From Candidatus Nitrospira neomarina (GTDB lineage: Bacteria > Nitrospirota > Nitrospiria > Nitrospirales > UBA8639), in the NCBI RefSeq assembly GCF_032051675.1, contig NZ_CP116968.1, positions 3,651,001 to 3,715,000 of the forward strand: a stretch of 64,000 nucleotides of DNA. The letters are read 5' to 3'. Below, piece by piece: positions 17,361 through 25,844 of the stretch. Below the pieces are notes generated by a model. The model did no database searches. It was not told the DNA's origin and was given only the letters and a program-made list of their open reading frames with translations. Position numbers and translations under genes: made by a program. Numbering within the stretch: the stretch's first letter is position 1; each line of letters begins with the position of its first letter.

Positions 17361-18980
17361 ATGAATCCTTGGACGACCATTGATCCCACGCAGCATGTTG
17401 GACTGAACCCGTGGGTCTGGGTTCAGTTGGAGAGTACTGAACCACCAGGGCCTTTCCCGTTTTTGGGCGGGGTGGAACCGGAAGTCGTCAGTAGTCTTCA
17501 TCAGGTGCATGAGATCATGATGAGCGGTATCGAAACCGCCATCAGCGACATCATGGCCCAACGTGCTTCCGTGGATGACCCTCAATTATCCCGTCGTTTG
17601 GAGGACGCCTATGCGGAAGTGGTGCAATCTCGTCCTCCCCTACAACGGCATATTCAGTGCGGACGAAAATCCGATGGGACCTTTTACTGGGACTATTCCA
17701 GAAATCCCACAGCTTCGGCCAAGATGACGTATGGAGGGTTGCGGATTTTTAACTCCGTCACGCGGCAAGCGATCCCCTTCGGCTTTGAGCGGCCAATCGG
17801 GCCGAATGTGGGACATTTCCTTGGTTTTTTCACTGGCCGACATACGATGGGGGAGATTCAAGCGGTGGCCCAGGCCGGCGGGCGAGATCTTGAAAGGCCA
17901 TTGGCGCAGCTATTCACCTTATTGAAAGACCATGATTGTCTGGCCATCGCTCCCAAACACTCACTTGAGGCACATTGGCGTAAAGTCACGAGGGATCAGG
18001 ATGTGGTGCATTTAGGCCATGCGGCTTTGATGTATCGACACCAGGATAATTTTTTATGGTTTGATCCCTGGCTCATGCCATGGTTCGCGGAGTCACCGGT
18101 CCCGTCCCTGTGGGCAAACCTCCTTCCGCGCCCGGCTGGAATTTTTCTCACCCACGACCATGATGACCATGTCGATCCCCGTACTTTGTACCATTTGCCT
18201 AAAGATGTGCCGATCTTTGTGCCGAGTCGACGCAACCGGAAAGCGCTGCATTTTGATTATCTGTCCCTTCTCAGAGAATTAGGTTTTTCGCAGGTCAGAG
18301 AGTTGGCTCATGGGGAAAGTTGGCGTATAGGGGACGCCCAGGTAGTATCCGTGCCGTTTTTCGGTGAAGATCCCTGTGATGTGGAACTTCCGCGAAATTG
18401 TTATTTGGTGGCGGACCGGGGGCGGAACACGCTGGTGCATGCCGATAGCGGGCCGACCAATGATGGCCGTTCGGCTTTGCAGGACAAGGTCATGGCCAAA
18501 CTCGTGTCAAAATATGGTCCGATTCCCCTGGTCTTTGCCTCGCAACAACAACTCAAAGAAGTCCGGAGTTATGCGGCATATGCCTGTCTTTCTCCGCCGG
18601 GAGCCTGGTTGGAGGTGGGAGAAAACGGCTTTTTGACCAATGCCTATTTAGCCGAGTTGTGTCGAACGGCTCAAGCCAAACTCTTTGTCTCCTATGCGAC
18701 AGGGGGTGCGGATTGGTATCCCGATCATTTATCATTTATGTTCAGTGGGCGAAACCCGGCCCGTACGGCCTTGCTCACCGCAAATTGGGATCCTCCTGAA
18801 AGTCTTAGGCATGAACTGGAACCGTTTGGCTGCCGTTATCATTTCGGCCAGGCCTTTGATGTGTTTGGAGCCGGACCCAACGGGGAAACACTGGTGTCTC
18901 ATCTGGAGAATCAACTGACACCGATCGGTTTATACCAGTTGGATCATGGTCCTCCTCCCTTTCTGCGAAAACCTCGATAG
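17361..18980 (+). CDS. MBL-fold metallohydrolase with an N-terminal extension
   Basis: About 539 aa from the ATG at 17361 (MNPWTTIDPTQHVGLN); an in-frame start at 17304 is possible. The metallo-beta-lactamase core begins near residue 230 with VVHLGHAALMYRHQDNFLWF and the metal site FLTHDHDDHVDP, followed by FVPSRRN, SVPFFGED and LVHADSGPTND. It resembles UlaG or CMP-NeuAc-hydroxylase-like MBL proteins, but with a Rieske-less N-terminus. Residues about 120-215 (RPIGPNVGHFLGFFTGRHTM, then EIQAVAQAGGRDLERPLAQL and FTLLKDHDCL) look like a PqqD/winged-helix-type domain. This may mean it acts on a peptide or carrier-bound substrate; that is speculation. Confidence 0.8.
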   Translation: MNPWTTIDPTQHVGLNPWVWVQLESTEPPGPFPFLGGVEPEVVSSLHQVHEIMMSGIETAISDIMAQRASVDDPQLSRRLEDAYAEVVQSRPPLQRHIQCGRKSDGTFYWDYSRNPTASAKMTYGGLRIFNSVTRQAIPFGFERPIGPNVGHFLGFFTGRHTMGEIQAVAQAGGRDLERPLAQLFTLLKDHDCLAIAPKHSLEAHWRKVTRDQDVVHLGHAALMYRHQDNFLWFDPWLMPWFAESPVPSLWANLLPRPAGIFLTHDHDDHVDPRTLYHLPKDVPIFVPSRRNRKALHFDYLSLLRELGFSQVRELAHGESWRIGDAQVVSVPFFGEDPCDVELPRNCYLVADRGRNTLVHADSGPTNDGRSALQDKVMAKLVSKYGPIPLVFASQQQLKEVRSYAAYACLSPPGAWLEVGENGFLTNAYLAELCRTAQAKLFVSYATGGADWYPDHLSFMFSGRNPARTALLTANWDPPESLRHELEPFGCRYHFGQAFDVFGAGPNGETLVSHLENQLTPIGLYQLDHGPPPFLRKPR

Positions 18981-19035
18981 CCGGTGTGAGTCGGAAAGGG
19001 GTGATGGTACTCAAATTAAGCCACCAGATTCCTGC

Positions 19036-19064
19036 TTGGCCTCTTCCAGTAAGTCCGGTATGAT
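19036..19064 (+). promoter_or_regulatory. Candidate sigma-70 promoter of ricT
   Basis: TTGGCC (19036-19041), a 17-bp spacer, then TATGAT (19059-19064), about 50 bp before the ricT start. The -10 box is good and the -35 moderate. Confidence 0.45.
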
Positions 19065-19114
19065 TGACCCTCACGCCTACAGTATTCCTTGGTAGCAAAG
19101 GGAGGCAACGATTT

Positions 19115-19840
19115 ATGGTGCAGGAATCTGACGACCAAACAGAATATACAGAAGAAGTTGCGGTGGTCGGTGTCAAAGTACGGGATCTGGGAGAGGTGAA
19201 AAAAACCCGGACCGATGATCATACCGTGAAGGTCGGTGATTGGGTCTTGTTGGATTTAGACAACGACCATACCTTTGGCAAAGTCTACCTCCCTCCTCAA
19301 TTCCTCCCGTTTACCCCGCCGATGCGGGTGATGCGGCAGATTATTCGAAAAGCCACTGAAGAAGATGAACGCCAGATTGCGCGCCAACTGCGTTTGGCCC
19401 AGGAAGGTGAAGAGTTTTGTCAGGAACGGATTGCCGAATTGGGGCTCGGCATGACGTTAGTGGAAGTGTTTGGTTCATTTGCCCAGCGATCACTCACCTT
19501 CACCTATACGGCCGATGATCGGATTGATTTTCGCCAACTGGTCAAAGATCTGGCCAGGCGATTTGGATGTCGGATTGAGATGCGCCAGATTTCAAGCCGG
19601 GAGGAAGCCGCTCGACTGAGTGGCGTTGATACCTGCGGATTGGTGCTCTGTTGCTCCAGCTTTTTAACCGATTTTAAGCCCGTCTATCCTCGCGGTCGGG
19701 CTGACGCACCCATGAATGGCATGGATAGTCATCGGATCGGGGTGTGTGGACGGATGAAATGCTGCTTGTTATATGAGGAAGAGGGTTGGACCCTCACTCG
19801 ACGCAAACCACAGCCTTTAATTCGTCCCACAAGACGGTAA
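19115..19840 (+). CDS. ricT: PSP1-domain protein RicT (YaaT)
   Basis: 241 aa from the ATG at 19115, preceded by GGGAGGC at a good distance; the frame is open to 19064. The PSP1 domain begins with VAVVGVKVRDLGEVKKT and contains ALRLAQ-type helices and EVFGSFAQRSLTFTYTADDR. The C-terminal part has CGLVLCCSSFLTDFKPV and GVCGRMKCCLLYEEEGW. These clustered cysteines match RicT, the Fe-S-carrying subunit of the RicAFT complex that assists RNA processing in Bacillus; outside Firmicutes its role is less clear. DsrE, ubiE and a radical-SAM gene follow on the same strand. Confidence 0.9.
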   Translation: MVQESDDQTEYTEEVAVVGVKVRDLGEVKKTRTDDHTVKVGDWVLLDLDNDHTFGKVYLPPQFLPFTPPMRVMRQIIRKATEEDERQIARQLRLAQEGEEFCQERIAELGLGMTLVEVFGSFAQRSLTFTYTADDRIDFRQLVKDLARRFGCRIEMRQISSREEAARLSGVDTCGLVLCCSSFLTDFKPVYPRGRADAPMNGMDSHRIGVCGRMKCCLLYEEEGWTLTRRKPQPLIRPTRR

Positions 19841-19938
19841 TACTATGGTAGTCACAAACGTTGGTAGTGAGTTGGGGGCTGCTGAGCCACATCCGCAAGC
19901 TGGAGTGGTTTCCTTCATAAGTGGAGAAATGATGCGCC

Positions 19939-20358
19939 ATGGGGGGTAAGCCACGATTCGTCATTTATGCGCATAATGCGACCTACGATAAGCTCCATCA
20001 AGTGGCCACGCTGGGATTAACGGCTTCCGCGATGGGGAAAGACGTGATGGTGGTGCTGTTGTTCTGGACCATCAAAAAGCTGGCGGAAGGCCGGTTAAAT
20101 GAATTGGATTTTCCTCCGGAATATGCCGCCCAGGCCCCCGAAGTGGCCCGATTGATCCGTGAACGCAAAGTTCCGCTCATTTCTGACATGTTCGAGGAAG
20201 CCCGTCAGGTTGGTCAGTTCAAATTAATTGCCTGTAGTGCGGGACTTGAGTATATGGGAGTCGATGCCAAGGCGGTCACTCAAGGGGTCGATGAAGTAAT
20301 GGGCTTGCCTGCAATTATTTCTGCCTGCTCCGGTGCGGAAACCACCCTATTTATTTAA
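19939..20358 (+). CDS. DsrE/DsrF/DrsH-like family protein
   Basis: 139 aa. A small alpha/beta protein with the DsrE2-like pattern: FVIYAHNATYDKLHQVATLG, then GLTASAMGKDVMVVLLFW, and two conserved cysteine positions, LIACSAGLEYMGVD and ISACSGAETTLFI. Related proteins relay sulfur via a persulfide or act as peroxiredoxin-like partners, so persulfide chemistry is plausible here. It starts about 100 bp after ricT and precedes ubiE by 122 bp. No dsr or tus sulfur-oxidation genes are seen nearby. Confidence 0.85.
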   Translation: MGGKPRFVIYAHNATYDKLHQVATLGLTASAMGKDVMVVLLFWTIKKLAEGRLNELDFPPEYAAQAPEVARLIRERKVPLISDMFEEARQVGQFKLIACSAGLEYMGVDAKAVTQGVDEVMGLPAIISACSGAETTLFI

Positions 20359-20480
20359 TTCCCTCTCCGGTTTTTCTCCGCAGTGTTGGCAGGTTTTGAT
20401 TGTTCACTCCAGTATCCTAAAGGGTTAAATTCTTGACAAAACTTGAGATCGGGTGCTAGGTCCTTGAGGTGGTTCCTGTC

Positions 20481-21230
20481 ATGAATAAAATTGAAATTCC
20501 AGGCAAGGCGGCCTCCACATGGACAGGTCCGGCTCGGGAGCAGGCGGTCCAGCGAATGTTCACGGCCATTGCCAAATTTTATGACCTGAATAATTCCCTT
20601 CTCAGTTTTGGTCTGCACCATTCCTGGAAACGCAAGGCGATTTCCTATATTCCTGGCACCTCTGGGACACGAGCCTTAGATTTAGGTGCGGGGACCTGCG
20701 ACCTTGCGATTTTAGTGGATCAACATCTCCGCTATACGAGCCAAATTATCGCGGCGGATTTAAATTTAGCCATGTTGCGTGTGGGGCAGGATAAGGTCCG
20801 GTCCCAGAAATTGGCCAACCGTATTACCTGTTTGCAAATGAATGCCGAGCATCTCACCTTTCCGTCTGCCACATTTGATACGGTGACTGCCGGATTTTGT
20901 ATTCGCAACGTCGGCAATCTTTCCCAAGCGCTCTCCGAAATCTGCCGGGTCTTGCAACCCGGAGGTCGCTTCGTGTGCTTGGAGTTTTCCCGTCCTGTTT
21001 CAGCCGGCCTGCGCAAGCTTTACGACTGGTACTCCTTTCATTTGCTTCCATGGATCGGCACCAAGGTGGCCCGTGATGGGACGGGGGTGTATGAATATCT
21101 CCCGGCGTCGATACGGAATTTTCCAGATCAAAACCGGCTCGCTCAATTACTCAAGGAAGCCGGGTTTCAGACTGTGGACTATCACAATCTGACCGGTGGA
21201 ATTGTTGCCATTCATGTGGCGGTGAAATAG
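20481..21230 (+). CDS. ubiE: Demethylmenaquinone/ubiquinone C-methyltransferase
   Basis: SAM-dependent methylation of the quinone ring; menaquinone is the likely product in this lineage (menG function). 249 aa from the ATG at 20481, which has GAGGTGG eight bases upstream; a start at 20469 is in frame. Family blocks: FTAIAKFYDLNNSLLSFGLH with HSWKRKA, the SAM motif ALDLGAGTCDLAI, NAEHLTFPSATFDTVTAGFC with IRNV, the motif LQPGGRFVCLEFSRP and VYEYLPASIRNFPDQ. The next gene starts 4 bp after its stop, so the two are co-transcribed. Confidence 0.95.
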   Translation: MNKIEIPGKAASTWTGPAREQAVQRMFTAIAKFYDLNNSLLSFGLHHSWKRKAISYIPGTSGTRALDLGAGTCDLAILVDQHLRYTSQIIAADLNLAMLRVGQDKVRSQKLANRITCLQMNAEHLTFPSATFDTVTAGFCIRNVGNLSQALSEICRVLQPGGRFVCLEFSRPVSAGLRKLYDWYSFHLLPWIGTKVARDGTGVYEYLPASIRNFPDQNRLAQLLKEAGFQTVDYHNLTGGIVAIHVAVK

Positions 21231-21234
21231 CACG

Positions 21235-22866
21235 ATGAACTCCGTACTTTACGTCTTTCTCCCCTGTAAAAAGGTCTATCCCACCGGGATTACCTACCTG
21301 GCTGACTTCATCCACCGGCGCCGGCCGGATGTGCGTCAGCAGATTCTGGATCTCTCCCTTTTTCCTCCGGATCAACGTCAAGCACAATTACGGGAAGTGA
21401 CCAAAGCTTTTCAGCCGCAATTAGTGTGTTTCTCATGGCGGGATATCCAAATTTTTTCTCCGCATGAAGGGGATGCCTCGCTCGAGCATGCGTTTAATTT
21501 TTATTACGCGAGCAATCCCCTGAAGCGAGTGGTGGCCTCCTTCCAAGGCCTTCAAAACCTGTACCGCTATTACACGGATATCCGGCATAATCTTTCCTAT
21601 CCCTGGTTAATTCAGAAGGAATTTCCCTCAATCGGAATGATGATCGGCGGCGGAGCGTTCACGGCCTTTGCGGATCAGCTTATTGAAAAATTGCCGGAAG
21701 GCATCATTGGTATTCTGGGAGAAGGGGAGGACGCGATTCTTAAAGTTCTGAACGGCGAGCCTCTGGGTGAAGAACGGTTCATCATCAAAGAGCAGGGGAA
21801 AGTTACCAAGGGCACCAAAAATACGCCGGCCCTGTTAGATGCGCTCTCCGTGGATATTCCTTATCTCACGTCAATCTTTCCACAATACCGTGAATATATC
21901 GGCGAGTGTATCGGCGTGCAGAGCAAACGCGGCTGCCCGTATGATTGTGCTTTTTGTCTCTATCCCTATATTGAAGGCAAACGGGTGCGCTATCGCCCGG
22001 CGGAAAACGTGGTGAAGGACATTGCTCAGTATTACCATCAATGGGGAGCCAGACGGTTTTGGTTTACCGACGCGCAGTTCATCACGGGCAAAGATGCATA
22101 TCCCCAATGTACGGAAATCCTGGAACGAATTATCTCTCAACAATTACATATTGAGTGGTCGGGATACGTCCGGACCTCCCTGATTAATCCAACGTTGGCC
22201 AAGCTGATGGTGCAATCCGGCGTGGGAGATTTAGAGGTCGCGATCACGGCGGGCTCGCAAAAAGTTTTGAACAGCATGCATATGGGCTTCAAGCTTGAAC
22301 ATTTGTATGACGGATGCCGGTATCTAAAGGAAGCGGGATTCAACGGGCGGGTCATTCTCAATTATTCCTTGAATTCCCCGGACGAAACAGAAGAGACGCT
22401 CCTCCAAAGTATCGAGTCGTACAAAATAGTGGCCTCGATATTGGGAGAAGACCGGGTGTTTCCCTTGATGTTTTTCCTAGGAATCCAGCCCAATACCGAT
22501 TTGGAGCAACGATTATTGTCGGAAGGGTATTTATCGAAGGGCTACAACCCGCTCAGCTTGACGCCCTGGAATATCAAGAAGATGCTATACAATCCGGCGC
22601 CGCTTAATAAGATCATCGCCAAGGCTTGTCTGGCAGCTTGGGGTCGCAAGCATGGGTCGCAAGATCCCCGCCCCTGGTCGGGCAGCTTGAGCCAGAGCGC
22701 CACGCAGCAACAGGGTCACACCTATGCGGACACAAGTCTATCGAAAGGTTTTGAAACCAATTCCGGCCGTGATGCCCTTCTCACGCTGGAAGAAATCCTC
22801 CGTTCCCGCCGTCCATCCGATTCCCAGCCGCTTTCTCCTGACCCCGCACCCAATCCCTCTCGTTGA
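21235..22866 (+). CDS. B12-binding-type radical SAM protein
   Basis: 543 aa. The N-terminal 200 residues look like a cobalamin-binding-type Rossmann domain (VLYVFLPCKKVYPTGITYLA, FQPQLVCFSWRD, IGMMIGGGAFT, GILGEGEDAILKVL). The radical SAM core has the 4Fe-4S motif KRGCPYDCAFCLYPY (C-x3-C-x2-C), YRPAENVVKDI, FWFTDAQFI, VAITAGSQKVLNSMHMGF and NYSLNSPDETEETLL. This resembles B12-dependent methylases or cyclases acting on lipids or tetrapyrroles; the substrate is unknown. It is coupled to ubiE, so a quinone-, hopanoid- or cofactor-related role is possible. The last 70 residues are Ser/Pro/Gln-rich and probably disordered. An inverted repeat begins 8 bp after the stop. Confidence 0.9.
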   Translation: MNSVLYVFLPCKKVYPTGITYLADFIHRRRPDVRQQILDLSLFPPDQRQAQLREVTKAFQPQLVCFSWRDIQIFSPHEGDASLEHAFNFYYASNPLKRVVASFQGLQNLYRYYTDIRHNLSYPWLIQKEFPSIGMMIGGGAFTAFADQLIEKLPEGIIGILGEGEDAILKVLNGEPLGEERFIIKEQGKVTKGTKNTPALLDALSVDIPYLTSIFPQYREYIGECIGVQSKRGCPYDCAFCLYPYIEGKRVRYRPAENVVKDIAQYYHQWGARRFWFTDAQFITGKDAYPQCTEILERIISQQLHIEWSGYVRTSLINPTLAKLMVQSGVGDLEVAITAGSQKVLNSMHMGFKLEHLYDGCRYLKEAGFNGRVILNYSLNSPDETEETLLQSIESYKIVASILGEDRVFPLMFFLGIQPNTDLEQRLLSEGYLSKGYNPLSLTPWNIKKMLYNPAPLNKIIAKACLAAWGRKHGSQDPRPWSGSLSQSATQQQGHTYADTSLSKGFETNSGRDALLTLEEILRSRRPSDSQPLSPDPAPNPSR

Positions 22867-22873
22867 TTCTTCT

Positions 22874-23024
22874 GGGTCTGTCGAAAAAAGCCGCCTGCGG
22901 CGTTTTCGCCATTTTCCCGTGCTCACGTACTACGCGTACGCTCCGCGCGTAAAACAAAAGTTGTGCCCTTTGGGACACGGCAGGCATTTGCGGCCTTGCT
23001 GGACGTACTTTTTTGAACCGACCC
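22874..23024. repeat. Long intergenic inverted repeat (Nitrospira-like), directly after a stop codon
   Basis: Ends GGGTCTGTCGAAAAAAG (22874-22890) and CTTTTTTGAACCGACCC (about 23008-23024) are imperfect inverses. The apex carries ACGTAC-N5-GTACG next to CTC, as in the copy at 62664-62783, and TGCGGCC...GCTG is shared between the two. I recognise this organisation from Nitrospira intergenic repeats (memory, not a search). It begins 8 bp after the radical-SAM stop and may act as terminator or 3'-end stabiliser. Confidence 0.75.
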
Positions 23025-23271
23025 GGAGCCTTTGATGAGTAATCTAATCCTGGGCAAATTTACTTTTTTGAACATCCTTGTTATTCAACACTCCCCCTTC
23101 TATAAATTTGTGTAGTGCGAAACCGACAGGCCAGCAAGAGGATTAGGCTATATCCCCCATCCTCATGGGCGGGTATGTGTGGAAACGAGTCTGTTACAAA
23201 CGGAGGGAGGAGGTATTTCCTATCAAATGAATACCCACGGACCACGTGGAAACATTCTGATGATCTAGAGT

Positions 23272-23880
23272 TTACCCTTTGATCGTAAATTCCATGGTGC
23301 CGATAACGTTGACGGCATGCAGCGCCTGGCCTGGAGAACCATAAAATATCTTGATCTGATATTTCCCCGGTTTCCATCCCTCTTCCGGCTTTGAAATTAG
23401 AAAGTATCCGGATCGCTGATTCATTTCCAGTTCGATCACGTCTTTTCCGACGGGCGTATTCGACGTCACTTGCCCATCCTTCATTCGAAACCACGCAGCT
23501 GCGAATTGGCCAGGGGCGTCTAAGGGTTGTGCTTCGAAGACGATGTAAAACTGCTGCGTGTCTAAGGGAAATTCCGAAACACCCGGGTCCACGGGTTGCA
23601 CATAGGCATCCGTGGTCATCCACCCCGGCCGGCCAAGGGAATCCCAGGGGGTCTCATAGCCACGGGCCATGGTAATCCAGCTAAAGACACCTTGCGGGCG
23701 TTTCCAGTTGACCTGGTCAAACGCCATGTTTTTGAGCATGTCGTTTTTGTTGGGTGCCAGGGTTGAGCTGCCAAACGGATCGTCTGCCAAACTGATGCTG
23801 CTGAACAGGCCAACAAAAACAAGGACCGTCGCAGTGCGAAAAAAGCAGGAACCGCCGACAGACTTACGAAACAATTTCAT
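23272..23880 (-). CDS. Exported hypothetical protein
   Basis: About 202 aa from the ATG at 23880 (MKLFRKSVGGSCFF), where a signal peptide (FRTATVLVFVGLFSSISLA) ends before DDPFGSS; an in-frame start at 23904 is possible. The mature protein has a beta-rich pattern with FYIVFEAQPLDAPGQFAAAW, GKDVIELEMNQRSGYFLISK, GWKPGKYQIKIFYGSPG and a final VIGTMEFTIKG. The closing half resembles the GxYxVxxFxG strands of transport-associated or DUF2914-like beta domains, but I cannot name the family. The function is unknown; a periplasmic location is likely. Confidence 0.7.
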   Translation of the reverse strand: MKLFRKSVGGSCFFRTATVLVFVGLFSSISLADDPFGSSTLAPNKNDMLKNMAFDQVNWKRPQGVFSWITMARGYETPWDSLGRPGWMTTDAYVQPVDPGVSEFPLDTQQFYIVFEAQPLDAPGQFAAAWFRMKDGQVTSNTPVGKDVIELEMNQRSGYFLISKPEEGWKPGKYQIKIFYGSPGQALHAVNVIGTMEFTIKG

Positions 23881-24046
23881 AAAAAAAATTTCTATAACGT
23901 GCATGGTCCACCTCCTGGTGGGAAGGCCTTCTCCATCTAATTCATTTATATCTCTATCATTTTACAATACTTGACCCACAAGTGTTGCGCAATCAGGCAA
24001 GAAAAATGACCGGAGAAAAAGAATCATGGGAAAGCGCAAAGAACAA

Positions 24047-24925
24047 TTACGGGAGAGGAGCAGGCACCCGGGAACCTTCAATCCCTTGCCGGCGACTATC
24101 GACAATTCTATCGGCAACTTCGGCAATGTGCTTTTCCAGAATGAGACGGAGATGGCTGCCAGGCCGATAATCCGCGGGAGCCATGAAATGGACCCGGTCT
24201 GCGTGGAAGGTCAGTTGATAGCATTTTTCAAATGACCGACGGGTCTGATCTTCCGGATTATAGACCGCCAAGGCGAACCCGCCATTTTTCTTCATGACGG
24301 TAAAGCAGGGGACGTCTGTCGGTCCATCGCCTACATAGATCATTTGTCGAAACGGCACCCGGCGACTTTCTTCTGGCATATGGTCGTTCACATCTTCTTT
24401 TAAATCCGTCAATCCTTTGTTGACCCGAAACAGGAATTGGGTTTTCTGTGTGTGGCTGATGGTGCGTTTGGGGAAACTGATGTGTCCGTCCTCCTCGTCG
24501 AACTCACAGCCGAAAATGGCGCGGACCTGGCTGGCAACCACGCTTCCTTCCAAAATAGCCTTGAGTCCGGAACTGACGACATAGTGTTCCAAGCGGATGG
24601 GAACTTCCTCATATTTGGGTTTTTTTAAAATCCCATTGAGTTCTTCAAAAAATGAGGGAACACCCGGGAAAAAGGACAATTGATTGCCCATGTCACGGAG
24701 GTCCTGATTGGAAAGCGTCCGGATGCAGGGTTCTTCCAGCATCCGTTTCATATAGGCCAGCTCCTGATCATAATCCCGGGCTTCGATCAGAGCGGTGCAG
24801 CTTTTCCAAAATGTGGACGGGTCAAGTTCGGCGTGCCGCAGAATCGTGTGGTCCTGCATGTAATGCGGGCTCAACGTATGGTCGAAGTCATAGACGATAG
24901 CAATAATGTTCTGGGGTTGATTCAT
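24047..24925 (-). CDS. HAD-superfamily phosphatase (phosphoserine-phosphatase-like)
   Basis: 292 aa from the ATG at 24925 (MNQPQNIIAIVYDFDHTLSP); the open frame extends to 25048 but lacks family-like sequence there. Motif I is YDFDHTLSP, motif II YVVSSGLKAILEG, and motif IV VGDGPTDVPCF; a lysine for motif III is plausible in NKGLTDLKEDV. The helical cap between residues about 25 and 110 fits the C1-capped PSP-like branch. Substrate unknown. The pentapeptide-repeat gene lies 170 bp upstream on the same strand. Confidence 0.88.
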   Translation of the reverse strand: MNQPQNIIAIVYDFDHTLSPHYMQDHTILRHAELDPSTFWKSCTALIEARDYDQELAYMKRMLEEPCIRTLSNQDLRDMGNQLSFFPGVPSFFEELNGILKKPKYEEVPIRLEHYVVSSGLKAILEGSVVASQVRAIFGCEFDEEDGHISFPKRTISHTQKTQFLFRVNKGLTDLKEDVNDHMPEESRRVPFRQMIYVGDGPTDVPCFTVMKKNGGFALAVYNPEDQTRRSFEKCYQLTFHADRVHFMAPADYRPGSHLRLILEKHIAEVADRIVDSRRQGIEGSRVPAPLP

Positions 24926-25096
24926 GAGGCTGCCCTTCCCGATTCTTGGGAAAAGCAGTGTAAGTTGAGGAGCGAAAGGTGTCAACGAATGAGCCTGCGC
25001 GAGGAAAGAGAGCCCTGAAGGCCTTTTTCGTTTGTGGGATGCTGTCAAAGAAGGAATGATGCTGTGTGAAAGGCGGATCAGAATAAGGACGATCTT

Positions 25097-25540
25097 TTAT
25101 ACGCCATAGCGCATACGCGTGCCCTGCTGGTTCGAAAGAAGAATTTCCTGAGCACTGAGTTCTTTGGGAAAAAGCGTGCCGGATATCTTGGTGCCGTGAA
25201 TGCTGGCCCCTTCCAAATTGCATTGGGAAAGATCTATTCCTCGAAGATCGGCCTGCCGGAAATAACTTCCCCGGAAATCCATCCCTGCCACTTCAATGCC
25301 CCGCAGATCCACATTCCGGAAATCGCAATTACTCAGATCAGGTTTCTCCCCGGTCTTGAACCGGGCATTGAACTCGGTGATTTTCCCGTCTCGAAGCAGG
25401 GTATACATGGGGTGGTTGGTCATTTTAGGCTTCATACCGTGATCTTTGATTCTCTTGAGGTCATCTGAGGATGATTGGTGTCGGTAATCCATTGACCGTA
25501 TCGGTTGATCGTAACCTTGAATAAAGGGCCTTAAGGCCAT
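25097..25540 (-). CDS. Pentapeptide-repeat protein
   Basis: 147 aa from the ATG at 25540, which has GAGGTG just upstream; shorter forms from ATG 25492, 25435 or 25423 (MTNHPMYTLLRDGKITEFNA) are possible and the last matches related proteins best. The second half contains consecutive A(D/N)LXX-type pentapeptides: LSNCDFRNVDLRGIEVAGMD, FRGSYFRQADLRGIDLSQCN and LEGASIHGTKI. These should fold into a short right-handed quadrilateral beta-helix. No DNA-gyrase-protecting features can be inferred. Function unknown. Confidence 0.8.
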   Translation of the reverse strand: MALRPFIQGYDQPIRSMDYRHQSSSDDLKRIKDHGMKPKMTNHPMYTLLRDGKITEFNARFKTGEKPDLSNCDFRNVDLRGIEVAGMDFRGSYFRQADLRGIDLSQCNLEGASIHGTKISGTLFPKELSAQEILLSNQQGTRMRYGV

Positions 25541-25844
25541 TTCACCTCATACGCCGGTAGCATCTTAGGGGAACCCGGTCGAATCAAGCCGGGGCAGGTC
25601 AGGAAATAAAAGGGATACTCATTCTCAAACCGACAAACAGCGGACTCCTGGTATTGTTTATTTTTGGATGTCTTGGAGGGTGAGAGGAAGTTTCTGGATT
25701 CTTGTTAAAAAGAGACCCAATTCCCGGTCTAACGAGAAGAGTCTTTTTTAAACCTCCAGAGCCTGGAACACGCCGTCTATATTTCTTGTTTGAGCGTCAC
25801 GGCCTGTCCGCAGGCGGGGATTGTCGTCTGTTGGGCAATTCGGA
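25541..25844. other. Intergenic region between the pentapeptide and CbbQ-like genes
   Basis: About 300 bp. Nothing recognisable apart from short AT-rich runs. Confidence 0.4.
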
